From: a virus
Direction: 5' to 3' (one strand)
DNA length: 64,000 nucleotides
IMG/VR virus record: IMGVR_UViG_3300042934_000398
Coordinates: 35,444 to 99,443 of that record
The position numbers and the translations under genes were made by a program. Below, in pieces: positions 52,311 to 60,465 of this stretch; positions within the stretch are counted from its first letter, which is position 1, and each line of letters starts with the position of its first letter. The notes below the pieces were generated by a model. The model saw nothing but the letters and a program-made list of their open reading frames with translations. It searched no databases and was not told the DNA's origin.

Positions 52311-54401
52311 CTATCTAAATAATGCAATTTCTTTGATTTTGACTGTTCCTAAATTAGTTAAAACTAATTCCACATATCCAGTACCGTATACGTCAGATAT
52401 ATCGACCCACAATTCATAATTTGTTGTATCATATTGGTAAGTCCCCTTTTTAATAAAAGTATTATAAATCGTAGCACTAGTATTAACACCAGTTCTTGCA
52501 TCTGATGTAAGTCTAATATCTAATGTATTACCTGTAGTATTTATAAAATCAATATCACACATCAAATAAAGACGACTATAATTATCAAATTTTAACTGAT
52601 CATCAAATACAAGTCCTTGATAACCATTTCCAGTTGCACCAGACATAGTAAATATGATTTGATTATTTGTCGTATCTTCTACAACTGTTGATGTATTTCT
52701 ATCTTCAGCCAAAACCGAACTAGACACGTACGCCATATATGTATGTTTTGTGACACTTAAATGATGCCTATCAGTAACTACTTTTTTTTCTGTATCTGCA
52801 AGTTGTACTGGAGTATATGTTGCGTAATCATTTCCTGTAAAGTACGGATTATCCCAAATAATTCTACTATCTGCACTGCATTGATATAATTTTCCTTGTG
52901 GTGTAGTTGGTAATGCATCATATTCTATGGTTACTATTTTTGGATCAATTATATGTAATGTGCTATATGCTTCAAGCCATAATGTAGGATTCGTCGTAGA
53001 TAAAGGTCTTTGAATGCTACAATTAATCATAGTTATTCTACTTTTACTCCAGACAGTAGATCCTATAACCCTCAATACTCCACTACTAGCAGGGCTTTCT
53101 GAATGACAATTTAATAATGTTGCTCTACTCGCATATAGGTAATATGCAACTAAAGCCCCTCCATCATTAGAACAATTTATAAAAGTTACGTTCCCTTTTA
53201 TTTTATATCCATATACGTTGACTCCATTTAAATGACAATCTTTAAACATAAGAGTAGTTGCTCCAGAACTATCAGACCATGACACAAATCCATTTAATAA
53301 TAAATTAAATTCAATATTTTCAAATAAATCAAAAGAAGCATATCTGCTTGATTCAATTCCAGTGTTCATATTATGAAAACCCAAATTAATAAATCTAGCA
53401 AACATCAATCCATATGAATATATTCCATAAGATACACGAGTGCTTGCAGTACTTTTTAATGTTAAATCACTTATGTGAACATATTTACTTATAGATTGAT
53501 TGCTCCAAATACTTGTAATTGCAGTATTTGATTTTGTAAGTTCGTTACCTATTATAAATATCGCATCTATGTCAGTATAATCAGACAAGGTAGATGTTGT
53601 ATTAGTATTTTTTATAATATTAGTTATATCTCGACCAGAACCAAATATAATGGTATTAGTTCCTGAATTATCAAATTGAGTACCATATATTATTAGAGGT
53701 GCTGATATTAGATAATCTCCTTTAGGTAAAAATAACTTCATCTTGTTTTCATATGTATAATTAATAATTGATTGCAATGCAGAAGTATCGTCTGTAACGC
53801 CATCTCCTACTGCGCCTACTAAAGGCAATGGTGGATATTTTGCATTTATAGCTGTTAATAACAATCGAGACGTGTTAGATGCCAATTGCGAACTAACTTC
53901 ATTTACAGCACCAACTAAATTGGATTTTTCAGTAGTATTTAATACTGTTTTATCTCCAATATCAGTAGTATTGGTATCAATTCTACCTTTATTTTCATTA
54001 ATTGCCCCAACCAAATCAGTATTTGATGTGGTATTTAGATTTGATAAATTACCTACTCTTTGTCCAATTTCTTGCAATGCTGCATTTGTATTATCAGTAG
54101 TATAATAATTTCCAGTATCTAATATAGGTAATTGGCTTGCGTTTTCTAATCCAGCACCAGCAGAAGCAATTATCATCCAATAATTTATATCAGTAGGTAA
54201 AACACCTTTACATGGTACTTTGTTTAAATATGAACTACCATTATATGTAACTTTATTGCCTACGACATATGATGTTGTTGGATTATACTCTTCCCAAAAG
54301 TTTCTTGCATTCTCATTTGTTTTTCTCTGATTCTCGTTTATAATCATTTCTGCATTCAAAGCTTCAGAAGTTAATACTTTATTTGCTTTAACAATCTTCA
54401 T
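52311..54401 (-). CDS. Tail or receptor-binding protein with pectate-lyase-like beta helix
   Basis: 696 aa. N-terminal helical attachment part, a small carbohydrate-binding-like module (YNPTTSYVVGNKVTYNGSSYLNKV), two short 'NTT..N.TDLVGAINE' repeats shared with the next gene, then Pectate_lyase_3 (GAVGDGVTDDTSALQSIINY) and right-handed beta-helix repeats, and a C-terminal beta sandwich. Likely host-surface binding or depolymerising spike. ATG 54401 follows AAAGGAGG. Confidence 0.8.
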   Translation of the reverse strand: MKIVKANKVLTSEALNAEMIINENQRKTNENARNFWEEYNPTTSYVVGNKVTYNGSSYLNKVPCKGVLPTDINYWMIIASAGAGLENASQLPILDTGNYYTTDNTNAALQEIGQRVGNLSNLNTTSNTDLVGAINENKGRIDTNTTDIGDKTVLNTTEKSNLVGAVNEVSSQLASNTSRLLLTAINAKYPPLPLVGAVGDGVTDDTSALQSIINYTYENKMKLFLPKGDYLISAPLIIYGTQFDNSGTNTIIFGSGRDITNIIKNTNTTSTLSDYTDIDAIFIIGNELTKSNTAITSIWSNQSISKYVHISDLTLKSTASTRVSYGIYSYGLMFARFINLGFHNMNTGIESSRYASFDLFENIEFNLLLNGFVSWSDSSGATTLMFKDCHLNGVNVYGYKIKGNVTFINCSNDGGALVAYYLYASRATLLNCHSESPASSGVLRVIGSTVWSKSRITMINCSIQRPLSTTNPTLWLEAYSTLHIIDPKIVTIEYDALPTTPQGKLYQCSADSRIIWDNPYFTGNDYATYTPVQLADTEKKVVTDRHHLSVTKHTYMAYVSSSVLAEDRNTSTVVEDTTNNQIIFTMSGATGNGYQGLVFDDQLKFDNYSRLYLMCDIDFINTTGNTLDIRLTSDARTGVNTSATIYNTFIKKGTYQYDTTNYELWVDISDVYGTGYVELVLTNLGTVKIKEIALFR

Positions 54402-54427
54402 TTTTACCTCCTTTTGTGTATAATAAA

Positions 54428-54450
54428 AAGAGTGGTGATTAACCACTCTT
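54428..54450 (-). terminator. Terminator, AGAGTGG family
   Basis: On the - strand AAGAGTGG / CCACTCTT followed by TTTTATTA, between the two tail genes. Confidence 0.75.
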
Positions 54451-54496
54451 GAGTTATGTGATATTTAGTTACTTCGCAATAGAATCCAATTTCTAA

Positions 54497-57076
54497 TTAA
54501 ACCAATGGAATTGTTTGTGATCCGCTATTTGTTAAAACATATACTTTAACACTATCAATCCATATACTAACATCTTGACCGATAATCGGTTCTATTATAA
54601 AGTATGGATAATACGTTCCAGCACTTGCGACAACTGATGAATAATGAATATATTCACACCATTTTTTATTAATGTGCATTATTTGAGGATTTCCCAATCC
54701 TGCCGATCCTGTAAACCTCATTTTAATATTTGATTGAACATTAGATTTTAATTTTATAAAACATAATAAAGTATCGCCAATGTTTGCTGTAAAACTAGTT
54801 CCATTTAATGAGCCTTGTTTAGTAACACCATTTCCAAGAACATCAATTCTATAGCTTTGCATTGCTGTTAAAAACGTAGATGTGTCAACAACTCCACTTA
54901 ATCCAGTATCCGTATTAGTTTCGGAAGAATCAAAATCTCTATTGATTGTTGGTGATTGCGTTAACCATATAGGGTTAATATCGGTTGATAATCCATTTTT
55001 TGCTACGCTTGACATAGTAGTTATGGCGTTAGAATTTATATTAATATTTTCTAATATTGGTATTCCGCCATGTACAGTCGCACTACCAGAAGTAACTTTA
55101 AAATCTTCGAGTTTAATAACCGTATTATCATAATCAGTACATATAAATCCTTTTCCTGAGTAATTTGCCATAAATATAGATTTCATATGTAGCGTACCAC
55201 ATTTATTTATCATATTTATAAAATATTTATGATTCTGCAATGTGTCAGCCAGTGATAAATGGGCGTTTTCAATTTTAATATTAAAACAATTATCAAACGT
55301 TATAATTGATGAATCACTGGATGTTATAACACGTTCAAACCACGGACTATTAAAATAGATTTGTTCACAATCTTTCATTCTTAAAACTTCATTATTGTAG
55401 AAATTTTCAATAGAAAAACTTCTAAATTCTACTTGTTTTACTATTTCCATATAAACCACAGGAGATAAAGTTACTGTGTTATCACCTTGAATTTCTACTT
55501 TATCAAATATTAGTATATTGTTCTCATTAATGCCAGTATCTCGTTTTTCTGCTCTAAAGCCACACTTTTGAAAAAATACATTTTTCATTGAAACCCATAG
55601 AACGCCCTTGTATTTCAATGCGTATTTATTAGTATTAGCGAATATTATATTTTCTATGTGGAATCCTGCGCAGTTTTCAAGGCTTAATACGTCATTTCCT
55701 GTAAATTTTCCGTTTTTGATAACCGAGTTTAATCTAATTGCATCGCTATAATTCAACCAATAGCCAGTTCCTGTGTAATTTATAGTTGCACCGTTCAAGT
55801 TTAGTACAATTTGTTTTGTTACTAAAATAGGAGTTGTTACTTCGTAAATCTTGCCGCCACTAAATATTATTTCTTGACCGTTTATCGCCTTTGTGATAGC
55901 ATTAAAAATCTTTTCATCATCTGTATCACCTTCTTTTTCCACATGGATAATCTCTGCCAATTGCGAATTAACTTCATTTACTGAACCTACTAGATTTGTT
56001 TTTTCTATCGTTGTTAAAGCAGATAAATCACCAATTTCAGTGTCGTGTTCATTAATTGCATTAACTATATTTTCTTTGTTTGTAGTATTAAGAGTTGCTA
56101 AATCACCAGTTTTAGTATCAACTTCAGTTTTTGTATATACATTAGTTATGCCTAAGTCAGCAATAGCAGTGGGAGTAGTACCACTTTGAACTCTACCCTT
56201 AATATCAGTAGTGACTTTTGTATATGTACCGACTGTGCCAAAATCAGATAATACACCATCGGCAGCTTGATTTGCAGCATCAGTAGCAGCTACAGCGTTG
56301 TCAATTAAATTTTGCAATTCAGTAGGTAATACACCATCATTATCAGTAATTTCATAAATATTTTTCGGATTATCTTTATCTGTTTGTGGAAGAGCATCAT
56401 ATTCAGCTTGTGTTACATAAAAATAATCAGGTCTTAATTCTTCACTAGCAATACGCTGATTTTCGGTTTGTATACGAATATCTTCAGCATTCTGTACATT
56501 TATATTTGTTTGATTTATTATATTTGTGGCATTTATAGCATTTTCTGTGGCAATTTCAGCATTCGTAATAGCAGTTTCAGTTCTACTAATTGCATCATTC
56601 ATATCAAATATTAAATCACCAACAGAATTCATAGCATCTGTTAATGCATTAAATTCATTTGTACTAATAACTGTATTATCATCTAAAGCTGATTTGTCTA
56701 CTCGTATTTTAAATTTAGGGGTGGATAATAATTTCTGCATTGTAGTGCCATCACCATTATCTATTGTTTTATATAATCTAAATTCAGCATCCAAATTACC
56801 ATCCAATATAGTAGTTTGTAATGAAATTGGATATATAATTTGATTATTCTCAATGATACACTGATTAAAAATACCATTGTTATCACGTTTAGTACATGCA
56901 AATATTGCAATAGCACCATCTGGTATAGTGTAGATCTCGCTGTCTTTCCATACGTTTGCGACAATGTATCTCGAATTCTCGTCATATTGTTTTGTATAAA
57001 CAACATCTAAATGTTTTAAACTGTGGAAATCTACGTCTATGTTATAAACAATATCTGATTCATAATTAATCGCCAT
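54497..57076 (-). CDS. Baseplate upper protein-like tail fibre with beta helix
   Basis: 859 aa. The N-terminal about 140 residues match the BppU N-terminal domain (FHSLKHLDVVYTKQYDENSRYI...FRLYKT). A helical stalk, repeated 'NTTNKENIVNAINEHDTEIGDL' coiled segments, a beta-helix region and a C-terminal carbohydrate-binding-like domain follow. It anchors the host-binding apparatus to the baseplate. The middle repeats are shared with the protein at 52311, which probably sits on the same structure. Confidence 0.8.
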   Translation of the reverse strand: MAINYESDIVYNIDVDFHSLKHLDVVYTKQYDENSRYIVANVWKDSEIYTIPDGAIAIFACTKRDNNGIFNQCIIENNQIIYPISLQTTILDGNLDAEFRLYKTIDNGDGTTMQKLLSTPKFKIRVDKSALDDNTVISTNEFNALTDAMNSVGDLIFDMNDAISRTETAITNAEIATENAINATNIINQTNINVQNAEDIRIQTENQRIASEELRPDYFYVTQAEYDALPQTDKDNPKNIYEITDNDGVLPTELQNLIDNAVAATDAANQAADGVLSDFGTVGTYTKVTTDIKGRVQSGTTPTAIADLGITNVYTKTEVDTKTGDLATLNTTNKENIVNAINEHDTEIGDLSALTTIEKTNLVGSVNEVNSQLAEIIHVEKEGDTDDEKIFNAITKAINGQEIIFSGGKIYEVTTPILVTKQIVLNLNGATINYTGTGYWLNYSDAIRLNSVIKNGKFTGNDVLSLENCAGFHIENIIFANTNKYALKYKGVLWVSMKNVFFQKCGFRAEKRDTGINENNILIFDKVEIQGDNTVTLSPVVYMEIVKQVEFRSFSIENFYNNEVLRMKDCEQIYFNSPWFERVITSSDSSIITFDNCFNIKIENAHLSLADTLQNHKYFINMINKCGTLHMKSIFMANYSGKGFICTDYDNTVIKLEDFKVTSGSATVHGGIPILENININSNAITTMSSVAKNGLSTDINPIWLTQSPTINRDFDSSETNTDTGLSGVVDTSTFLTAMQSYRIDVLGNGVTKQGSLNGTSFTANIGDTLLCFIKLKSNVQSNIKMRFTGSAGLGNPQIMHINKKWCEYIHYSSVVASAGTYYPYFIIEPIIGQDVSIWIDSVKVYVLTNSGSQTIPLV

Positions 57077-57108
57077 TTAAACACTTCCTTTCGTATAATA
57101 TTGTTTGT

Positions 57109-57495
57109 TTATTCTTCTATCATAAATTCCAAATTAAATAGGGTAGTAGCTTTAACATCTACTTTATCTAAGTCAGAAAGTTTAATTTTATGTACATCAA
57201 TCGTATCCTCACAATTTAATAAATCTTGTTTTTCTTTTGTAAATTCATGTACATATTTAGGTGCAATTTTAAATTGATTGCTTTCATCAATCTTAACTTC
57301 GCCATTTTCATCTTTAAGAGCATATTGTTCAATTAATTTTTTTTCGCAATCACTAAAATCTTTAATAGCATCAGTTAATTTACGATAATTTTTATTTAAA
57401 TTCCAACTGATTTTACTTGGTAATTTTTCATTCATTAACTCCTCAATTGCGTGTATAGCAGATATAACCTCATAATTTTTTAAAGTAATTTCCAT
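57109..57495 (-). CDS. DUF1617-like phage protein
   Basis: 128 aa, helical, starting MEITLKNYEVISAIHAIEELMNEKLP; matches a family found between tail and lysis genes of Firmicute phages (DUF1617). Function unknown. GAAAGGAA site. Confidence 0.7.
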   Translation of the reverse strand: MEITLKNYEVISAIHAIEELMNEKLPSKISWNLNKNYRKLTDAIKDFSDCEKKLIEQYALKDENGEVKIDESNQFKIAPKYVHEFTKEKQDLLNCEDTIDVHKIKLSDLDKVDVKATTLFNLEFMIEE

Positions 57496-57537
57496 TCAAA
57501 TATTCCTTTCATTTGCTTTTATATTTTTGAGCATAAT

Positions 57538-57567
57538 AAAAGAGCCTGATATTAATCAGACTCAATT
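57538..57567 (-). terminator. Terminator
   Basis: On the - strand GAGTCTGA / TCAGGCTC with a 6-nt loop, followed by TTTTATTA; closes the antirepressor operon. Confidence 0.7.
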
Positions 57568-57595
57568 AGCTTGTACCATATTTAGTTATCATTTT

Positions 57596-57970
57596 TTAAT
57601 AAAATATTCTTATAATAATTCCATATGACCTATCGTTTCCTATTGTGAGCGTCACTGTTTGCAATTCTTCATTATATGTTATATAATCCAAATCTTCTGT
57701 CAAAATAGTATGTAAGTAGTGTTTTTCATTCCATAATTTTTCTTCACTATCAGATACAATTAATATACCATTTTTTAACTCCATTGTTATATTTTTTAAT
57801 TCATAACATATAAGTGGGAGAGTACCATTGCTATCGGTATATAATTCAAATACCTTATATAGATGTGGGTATTCTTCGTTGTACATTGTATCAAAGAATG
57901 AAATTAAGTCTTCTATATCTTCTTTAGTAGCAGTAGGATATGGAGTTATTTCAATATGAGTGTTAGGCAT
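57596..57970 (-). CDS. Hypothetical protein in antirepressor operon
   Basis: 124 aa, beginning MPNTHIEITPYPTATKEDI. The ATG 57970 overlaps the end of the antirepressor gene by 8 nt, with AGGAGG inside that gene. No recognised domain; the tail ends in beta strands. Confidence 0.65.
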   Translation of the reverse strand: MPNTHIEITPYPTATKEDIEDLISFFDTMYNEEYPHLYKVFELYTDSNGTLPLICYELKNITMELKNGILIVSDSEEKLWNEKHYLHTILTEDLDYITYNEELQTVTLTIGNDRSYGIIIRIFY

Positions 57971-58784
57971 TAGCGGATACCTCCTGAAGTAAAGTAGTAT
58001 CAAACTCATCCAATAACTGATTCTTCTTGATTAGTCGATATATAAACTTTAATCCTTTTGGAATTACTAATGTTACGATTGAAATATGCTTAGTTTTTTC
58101 ATTTTCTTCAACAACCGTTTTAAAATATGGCGACTTTATGTATTTACCCATTGGCTCGTTATACCCAGTTTGTTTCGATAATATTTTCTTTTCACGTAGA
58201 AGAGAACAGAGAGTAGTTCTACCTATTTCAATATTATCAGCAACTTGCTTTAATGTTAATAATCCTTTTCGCTGCATTAAATTTCGTGCTAGTTCTGCAT
58301 CTGGTTCAAGTTCTGAAATACGTTTTTTATATTCTTCATTTGACTTGATTAAATCATTTACCATTGATTTTTTAGTTGTATCACTAAAAGAAGAGAAGTT
58401 ATTATTCACAAATTCTTCTTCTCGACCTTCTTGAACAACGCCACCAGTTAATCTGATTTGTTTAAGATAAGCTTTGATGTCTTTTCTAAGTGTTTTAGCA
58501 ATTGCCTTACGAGAAGATATTAAAGTATCATACATTCCATCTTCATTTATAAATAAAGATTTTTGTTCTCCTCCAAGGGTGTATTTTAAAAATATACCCT
58601 TTTGATCTTCCGTTAACTCTGCTTGTTTAAGCATTTGACTAACATTTTGTACACTTAGCCAATTTGCAATATCAGACGCTAGAAAATATGGATTTTCATA
58701 ATCACCATAAAAATCTATTTCTAATTTCTTGCTTACTAAGTTCATTGTTCCTGCTAACTTTAATACTTTTAATTCATCTTTCAT
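57963..58784 (-). CDS. ant: Bro-N/KilAC phage antirepressor
   Basis: 273 aa. N-terminal Bro-N domain (IDFYGDYENPYFLASDIANWLSV...LFINEDGMYDTLISSRK), central coiled coil, and C-terminal KilAC/ANT domain with a helix-turn-helix (LTLKQVADNIEIGRTTLCSLL). Such proteins inactivate the lysogenic repressor or divert regulation. Start ATG 58784 has better spacing from AGGAGG than ATG 58790. A + strand RNA lies opposite its leader. Confidence 0.88.
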   Translation of the reverse strand: MKDELKVLKLAGTMNLVSKKLEIDFYGDYENPYFLASDIANWLSVQNVSQMLKQAELTEDQKGIFLKYTLGGEQKSLFINEDGMYDTLISSRKAIAKTLRKDIKAYLKQIRLTGGVVQEGREEEFVNNNFSSFSDTTKKSMVNDLIKSNEEYKKRISELEPDAELARNLMQRKGLLTLKQVADNIEIGRTTLCSLLREKKILSKQTGYNEPMGKYIKSPYFKTVVEENEKTKHISIVTLVIPKGLKFIYRLIKKNQLLDEFDTTLLQEVSANA

Positions 58785-58807
58785 ATTCATTTCCTCCTAA
58801 AATATAA

Positions 58808-58836
58808 TTGATATTATTTTAGAAGTATGATAATAT
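58808..58836 (+). promoter_or_regulatory. Promoter of antisense RNA
   Basis: TTGATA (58808-58813), 17-bp spacer, TAATAT (58831-58836), on the + strand and divergent from the antirepressor start. Confidence 0.65.
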
Positions 58837-58842
58837 AACAAT

Positions 58843-58908
58843 ATAAGAGTAACATCCTTATGTATGACAGTCACTTATCTTTTCGAGGGAGTAGTGACTG
58901 TCTTTTTT
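58843..58908 (+). ncRNA. Putative antisense RNA opposite antirepressor leader
   Basis: About 66 nt, ending in a strong terminator: GACAGTCACT (58866-58875) / AGTGACTGTC (58893-58902) then TTTTTT. It is complementary to the - strand mRNA between the small HTH-like gene and the antirepressor. Position recalls sar RNA of P22 and c4 of P1, which silence antirepressor synthesis; equivalence is inferred. Confidence 0.55.
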
Positions 58909-59104
58909 ATTTACCACGTTTTAAGTTAGATTTAATCACGTTTATTGCATTATCATTAAATAAATAACTTCCTTTCGCTGTTTCTCTAAAATCTGATTCA
59001 TTTAAATTTAATGATTTTGCCAGTCTGATTAAATATGCTGTCGTAATATCCAGCATTCTTGAAACTTCTGTAGTAATGTATACTTTCCTTACATCGTCAT
59101 TCAT
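58907..59104 (-). CDS. Small HTH-like regulator
   Basis: 65 aa; VYITTEVSRMLDITTAYLIRLAKSLNL has the spacing of a MerR/excisionase-like winged-helix DNA-binding helix, followed by FRETAKGSYLFNDNAINVI typical of such proteins. ATG 59104 suits AAGGAGG; ATG 59110 is too close. Probably co-transcribed with ant. Confidence 0.65.
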   Translation of the reverse strand: MNDDVRKVYITTEVSRMLDITTAYLIRLAKSLNLNESDFRETAKGSYLFNDNAINVIKSNLKRGK

Positions 59105-59130
59105 ATACATACCTCCTTGTTACAAGATTA

Positions 59131-59159
59131 ACTTTATCATCATTAAGGCTAAATGTCAA
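59131..59159 (-). promoter_or_regulatory. Promoter of the HTH-ant unit
   Basis: On the - strand TTGACA (59159-59154), 17-bp spacer, TAAAGT (59136-59131), about 27 nt before ATG 59104. Confidence 0.65.
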
Positions 59160-59195
59160 TACTAAATATGAAAATTTTACTAATTATTTTTCCAT

Positions 59196-59450
59196 CAAAA
59201 AGCACCTACTTTTTTAAGGTAGATGCTTAATTTTTTATTAATTTTATAAAACAAATAAGACTGAAACAGAATTGGCTACACCATATCTGAAACAATCTTA
59301 TCTATCGCTTTCGCTAAGAATCATGGCTACACCAGTCATCCTATATAAAGTATATTACTAAAATTCAAAATTATGCAAGTATCATGGTTACACCAGTTAA
59401 TTACTTACAAGACTATACAAAGAAATGGCTACACCTTAGTTTGTATGTCT
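59196..59450 (-). ncRNA. DUF3800-associated RNA with four hairpin repeats
   Basis: Transcribed from its own promoter downstream of the DUF3800 stop and ended by AAGCATCTAC / GTAGGTGCTT plus TTTTT (59229-59197). It contains four copies of TGGTGTARCCA-like sequence (59425-59436, 59384-59395, 59323-59334, 59272-59283). Each copy can be lifted to the apex of its own stem, e.g. TACAAA/TTTGTA for the first, TGTAAGTA/TACTTGCA for the second, ATAAGA/TCTTAT for the fourth; stems differ while the tips agree. This is good evidence for a structured RNA. I recall that structured RNAs near DUF3800 genes were reported by comparative genomics; identity with one of them is untested. Confidence 0.7.
59272..59436 (-). 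repeat. Four phased 12-bp repeats
   Basis: On the + strand: TTGGCTACACCA, ATGGCTACACCA, ATGGTTACACCA, ATGGCTACACCT, starting at 59272, 59323, 59384 and 59425. Spacings of 51, 61 and 41 bp are all a multiple of ten plus one. Confidence 0.85.
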
Positions 59451-59456
59451 AATTGA

Positions 59457-59485
59457 ATGTTATCACAATTAAATGTTTAAGTCAA
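59457..59485 (-). promoter_or_regulatory. Promoter of the repeat RNA
   Basis: On the - strand TTGACT (59485-59480), 17-bp spacer, TAACAT (59462-59457), immediately behind the DUF3800 stop codon. Confidence 0.65.
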
Positions 59486-59498
59486 TATAGTTTTTACC

Positions 59499-60230
59499 CT
59501 ATTCTAAAAGATTTTTAAATCCAAACCTACTCTCTGTACAATCATTATATCCTTTATATACTTTATCTTTAAATATTGCATATAATCCACAATAATCATT
59601 ACTATTAATCAAATGCCTTACAAAAGCCATTGGTATAAAATCTGCCAATTGAACTCCTAAGTTGTTATCTGATTTTAATGGGAAACTCAATATAGACAAT
59701 CTATCCATTATAGTCATAGAATCAATAAATAGCGTACCACCAGTGATTAAACGATAATAGCAAATTTGAAGATATTTATTTTCTTTGAGATTCCTTGATT
59801 CTATAAAGAATGATCCAGTTGCGTTTTTACTCAAAAGAAAATGAACAAAATTTTCTAAAATAATTTGAAGCGTAATATTATAAATATCATTTGTATGATT
59901 ATTAAAGTACATGTCACTATATTTTTTAGTATCTATAGATGATACGAATACTTCGATATCAAGTTCTTTTATCAATTTCTTAATTCCTTCAAATAATTTT
60001 ATACGGATAGTGTTATCTGTTAGAAACTCAAATCCTTTTCTATTTTTACGCATATCATATAAATGAAGAGGTAATTCTGGATTTGGCATATTCTCAATTT
60101 TAATCTTCTGTAATTTAGGTTTTAAGATATTTTCATAATCATCTATTTTAATTGCATATCCCCCTAGAGCAAAATATGTTCCAAACGCATTTGGTTTTAT
60201 TTCATCTAAAAATAAATAGTATTCGTCCAT
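59499..60230 (-). CDS. DUF3800 protein (RNase H-like fold)
   Basis: 243 aa. The DUF3800 hallmarks are visible: N-terminal YYLFLDE (Asp9, Glu10), central FFIESRN with Glu, and C-terminal GVQLADFI with Asp; these acids would form an RNase H-like active site. Start ATG 60230 follows GGAGAG; the upstream in-frame ATG lacks a site. No partner protein is adjacent. A multi-hairpin RNA with its own promoter follows, pointing to an RNA-protein system, perhaps defence or toxin-antitoxin. The activity of DUF3800 is not established to my knowledge. Confidence 0.85.
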   Translation of the reverse strand: MDEYYLFLDEIKPNAFGTYFALGGYAIKIDDYENILKPKLQKIKIENMPNPELPLHLYDMRKNRKGFEFLTDNTIRIKLFEGIKKLIKELDIEVFVSSIDTKKYSDMYFNNHTNDIYNITLQIILENFVHFLLSKNATGSFFIESRNLKENKYLQICYYRLITGGTLFIDSMTIMDRLSILSFPLKSDNNLGVQLADFIPMAFVRHLINSNDYCGLYAIFKDKVYKGYNDCTESRFGFKNLLE

Positions 60231-60264
60231 TTCAGCTCTCCTCATCAGTATTTAATAATAATGC

Positions 60265-60296
60265 CATTATATACCAAATATGGAGAAAATACTAGA
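60265..60296 (-). promoter_or_regulatory. Shared cassette promoter, DUF3800 copy
   Basis: Extended -10 TGGTATATAATG with upstream TCTAGTATTTT and TCCA blocks; nearly identical to 61379-61410 before the P63C gene. The -35 is poor, so an activator or extended -10 recognition is likely. Confidence 0.65.
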
Positions 60297-60302
60297 GTAA
60301 CT

Positions 60303-60334
60303 TATAAAAGCAACTACTTTTTACGGTAGATGCT
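60303..60334 (-). terminator. Shared cassette terminator, copy upstream of DUF3800
   Basis: On the - strand AAGCATCTAC...GTAGTTGCTTTT, closely similar to the terminator at 59197-59229 that ends the repeat RNA. Ends the P63C transcript. Confidence 0.7.
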
Positions 60335-60465
60335 TAATGATTTATATTAATATGCAAATATTGTTAAAAGCGGGTCCGCATCGATAAATCCTTATTTTAA
60401 GCCTATTGTAGCGATTTTTTATCGATAAAAATAGCCATTTTGACTACTTTTAGTCCGCCTCATTT
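60335..60465 (-). other. GC-richer 3' region of the P63C cassette
   Basis: No gene. Two GCGGAC boxes and two copies of TTTATCGAT (one in the palindrome TTTATCGATAAA) lie within 90 bp; GACTA-AAAG-TAGTC can form a hairpin. The position corresponds to the repeat RNA of the DUF3800 cassette, so it may also be a structured RNA. Confidence 0.4.

Noticed and set aside
59272-59436. Possible CRISPR array
   Set aside because: Only four 12-bp repeats with unequal spacing (51, 61, 41 bp) and no cas genes; each repeat sits on its own stem, which fits a structured RNA better.
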